Shown: piece by piece, positions 5,990 to 6,154 of the stretch | Numbering within the stretch: the stretch's first letter is position 1 | Layout: every line of letters begins with the position of its first letter | Assembly (NCBI GenBank): GCA_016199105.1 | Contig: JACQHI010000415.1 | Location: 1-6,154 of the forward strand | From: Lentisphaerota bacterium | Lineage (GTDB): Bacteria; Verrucomicrobiota; Kiritimatiellia; JAAZAB01 | Direction of reading: 5' to 3' | Length of the DNA: 6,154 nucleotides | Made by a program: the position numbers and the translations under genes | Notes under the pieces: generated by a model | What the model was told of the DNA's origin: nothing | The model's input: the letters and a program-made list of their open reading frames with translations, nothing else | The model's database searches: none

Positions 5990-6116
5990 AATCAGGCTAT
6001 TACCGCGAAACACAGTTCATCCTGGTTTTGCCGTTCGGGTGGGCAGAAAAAGAATCGCCGACCTTGGCAAGAATCTGCGGCGTGACGGCGGCGCTGAAAT
6101 GAGATAGGATGCTCCC
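5990..6116. other. Gap between the HEATH gene and the restriction-like gene
   Basis: No terminator, repeat or convincing promoter is visible. A frame overlapping the HEATH gene (5899-6102) runs through this gap and ends in ICGVTAALK, 14 nt before the next start. It resembles no family I know and has no ribosome site. It could be the tail of a decayed gene but is more likely a chance frame. Confidence 0.35.
6106..6109 (+). promoter_or_regulatory. Shine-Dalgarno of the last gene
   Basis: AGGA lies 7 nt before ATG 6117, good spacing that supports a real gene start at the window edge. Confidence 0.6.
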
Positions 6117-6154
6117 ATGCCGATCAATGCAGACAAACCGCACTTGTGGAAGGC
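6117..6154 (+). CDS. Start of a gene resembling XamI-family restriction endonuclease (3' truncated)
   Basis: Only 12 complete codons are present: MPINADKPHLWK, after which the window ends. The string NADKPHLWK matches, from memory, the very start of proteins annotated as XamI-family type II restriction endonucleases, where it is followed by a helix with DIA-x-SVD. A well-placed Shine-Dalgarno (AGGA) supports the start. From family knowledge the enzyme would cut unmodified DNA and needs a partner methyltransferase. None fits between 5990 and 6116, so it would have to lie downstream or elsewhere. With so few residues the assignment is tentative; the existence of a coding start is more secure than the name. 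Confidence 0.5.
   Translation, partial: MPINADKPHLWK

Noticed and set aside
5899..6102. A 67-codon plus-strand frame overlapping the end of the HEATH gene
   Set aside because: It has no ribosome site or recognisable domain and overlaps the HEATH gene by 91 bases.
1..6154. tRNA, rRNA, CRISPR array or complete insertion sequence
   Set aside because: No cloverleaf, spaced direct-repeat array or transposase-like product was seen on either strand.

Overview
This window is high-GC bacterial DNA, with one clearly AT-richer segment near its right end. All genes supported here lie on the + strand. The first gene fuses 46-residue VCBS/FG-GAP-type repeats rich in the motif NQPWGW to a DUF1565-like right-handed beta-helix. 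From family knowledge, this style of secreted protein, together with a COG0407 URO-D-like methyltransferase, suggests the PVC group (Kiritimatiellota, Verrucomicrobiota or Lentisphaerota). That placement is an inference; no rRNA or phylogenetic marker is present.

Layout. Positions 1-1328 hold the 3' part of the secreted repeat/beta-helix gene, whose start and signal peptide lie outside the window. Positions 1329-1486 are non-coding but dense in structure. They contain an inverted pair of related 20-nt palindromes whose differences are all compensatory, then a possible -10 box, then a leader with two mutually exclusive hairpins around the ribosome binding site of the next gene. Positions 1487-2791 encode an AAA_14/DUF4143 ATPase. 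A sigma70-like promoter lies in the 75-bp gap before a soluble PAS sensor histidine kinase (2867-4204). Two bases after the kinase stop comes a GTG-initiated URO-D/MtaA/CmuA-like protein (4207-5247), so the two are very probably cotranscribed and translationally coupled. No response regulator or corrinoid protein is visible.

One base after that stop lies a 43-nt near-perfect inverted repeat (5249-5291). Base composition then drops: one 60-base sample at 5641-5700 is 33% GC, against 67% at 2161-2220. The AT-rich segment carries an unrecognised small protein with a HEATH zinc-metallopeptidase-like motif (5393-5989). The last 38 bases open a gene whose first 12 residues resemble the start of XamI-family restriction endonucleases, so the right end may be the edge of an acquired, possibly defence-related, region.

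How the parts fit: the kinase and the methyltransferase-like enzyme form one probable operon, either sensing and handling methylated substrates or simply co-expressed. The ATPase appears to be a separate unit with its own leader. The metallopeptidase-like gene and the restriction gene form a third, compositionally foreign unit. The strongest candidates for something undescribed are the leader switch at 1439-1487, the covarying palindrome pair at 1345-1408, and the HEATH protein beside the restriction gene.
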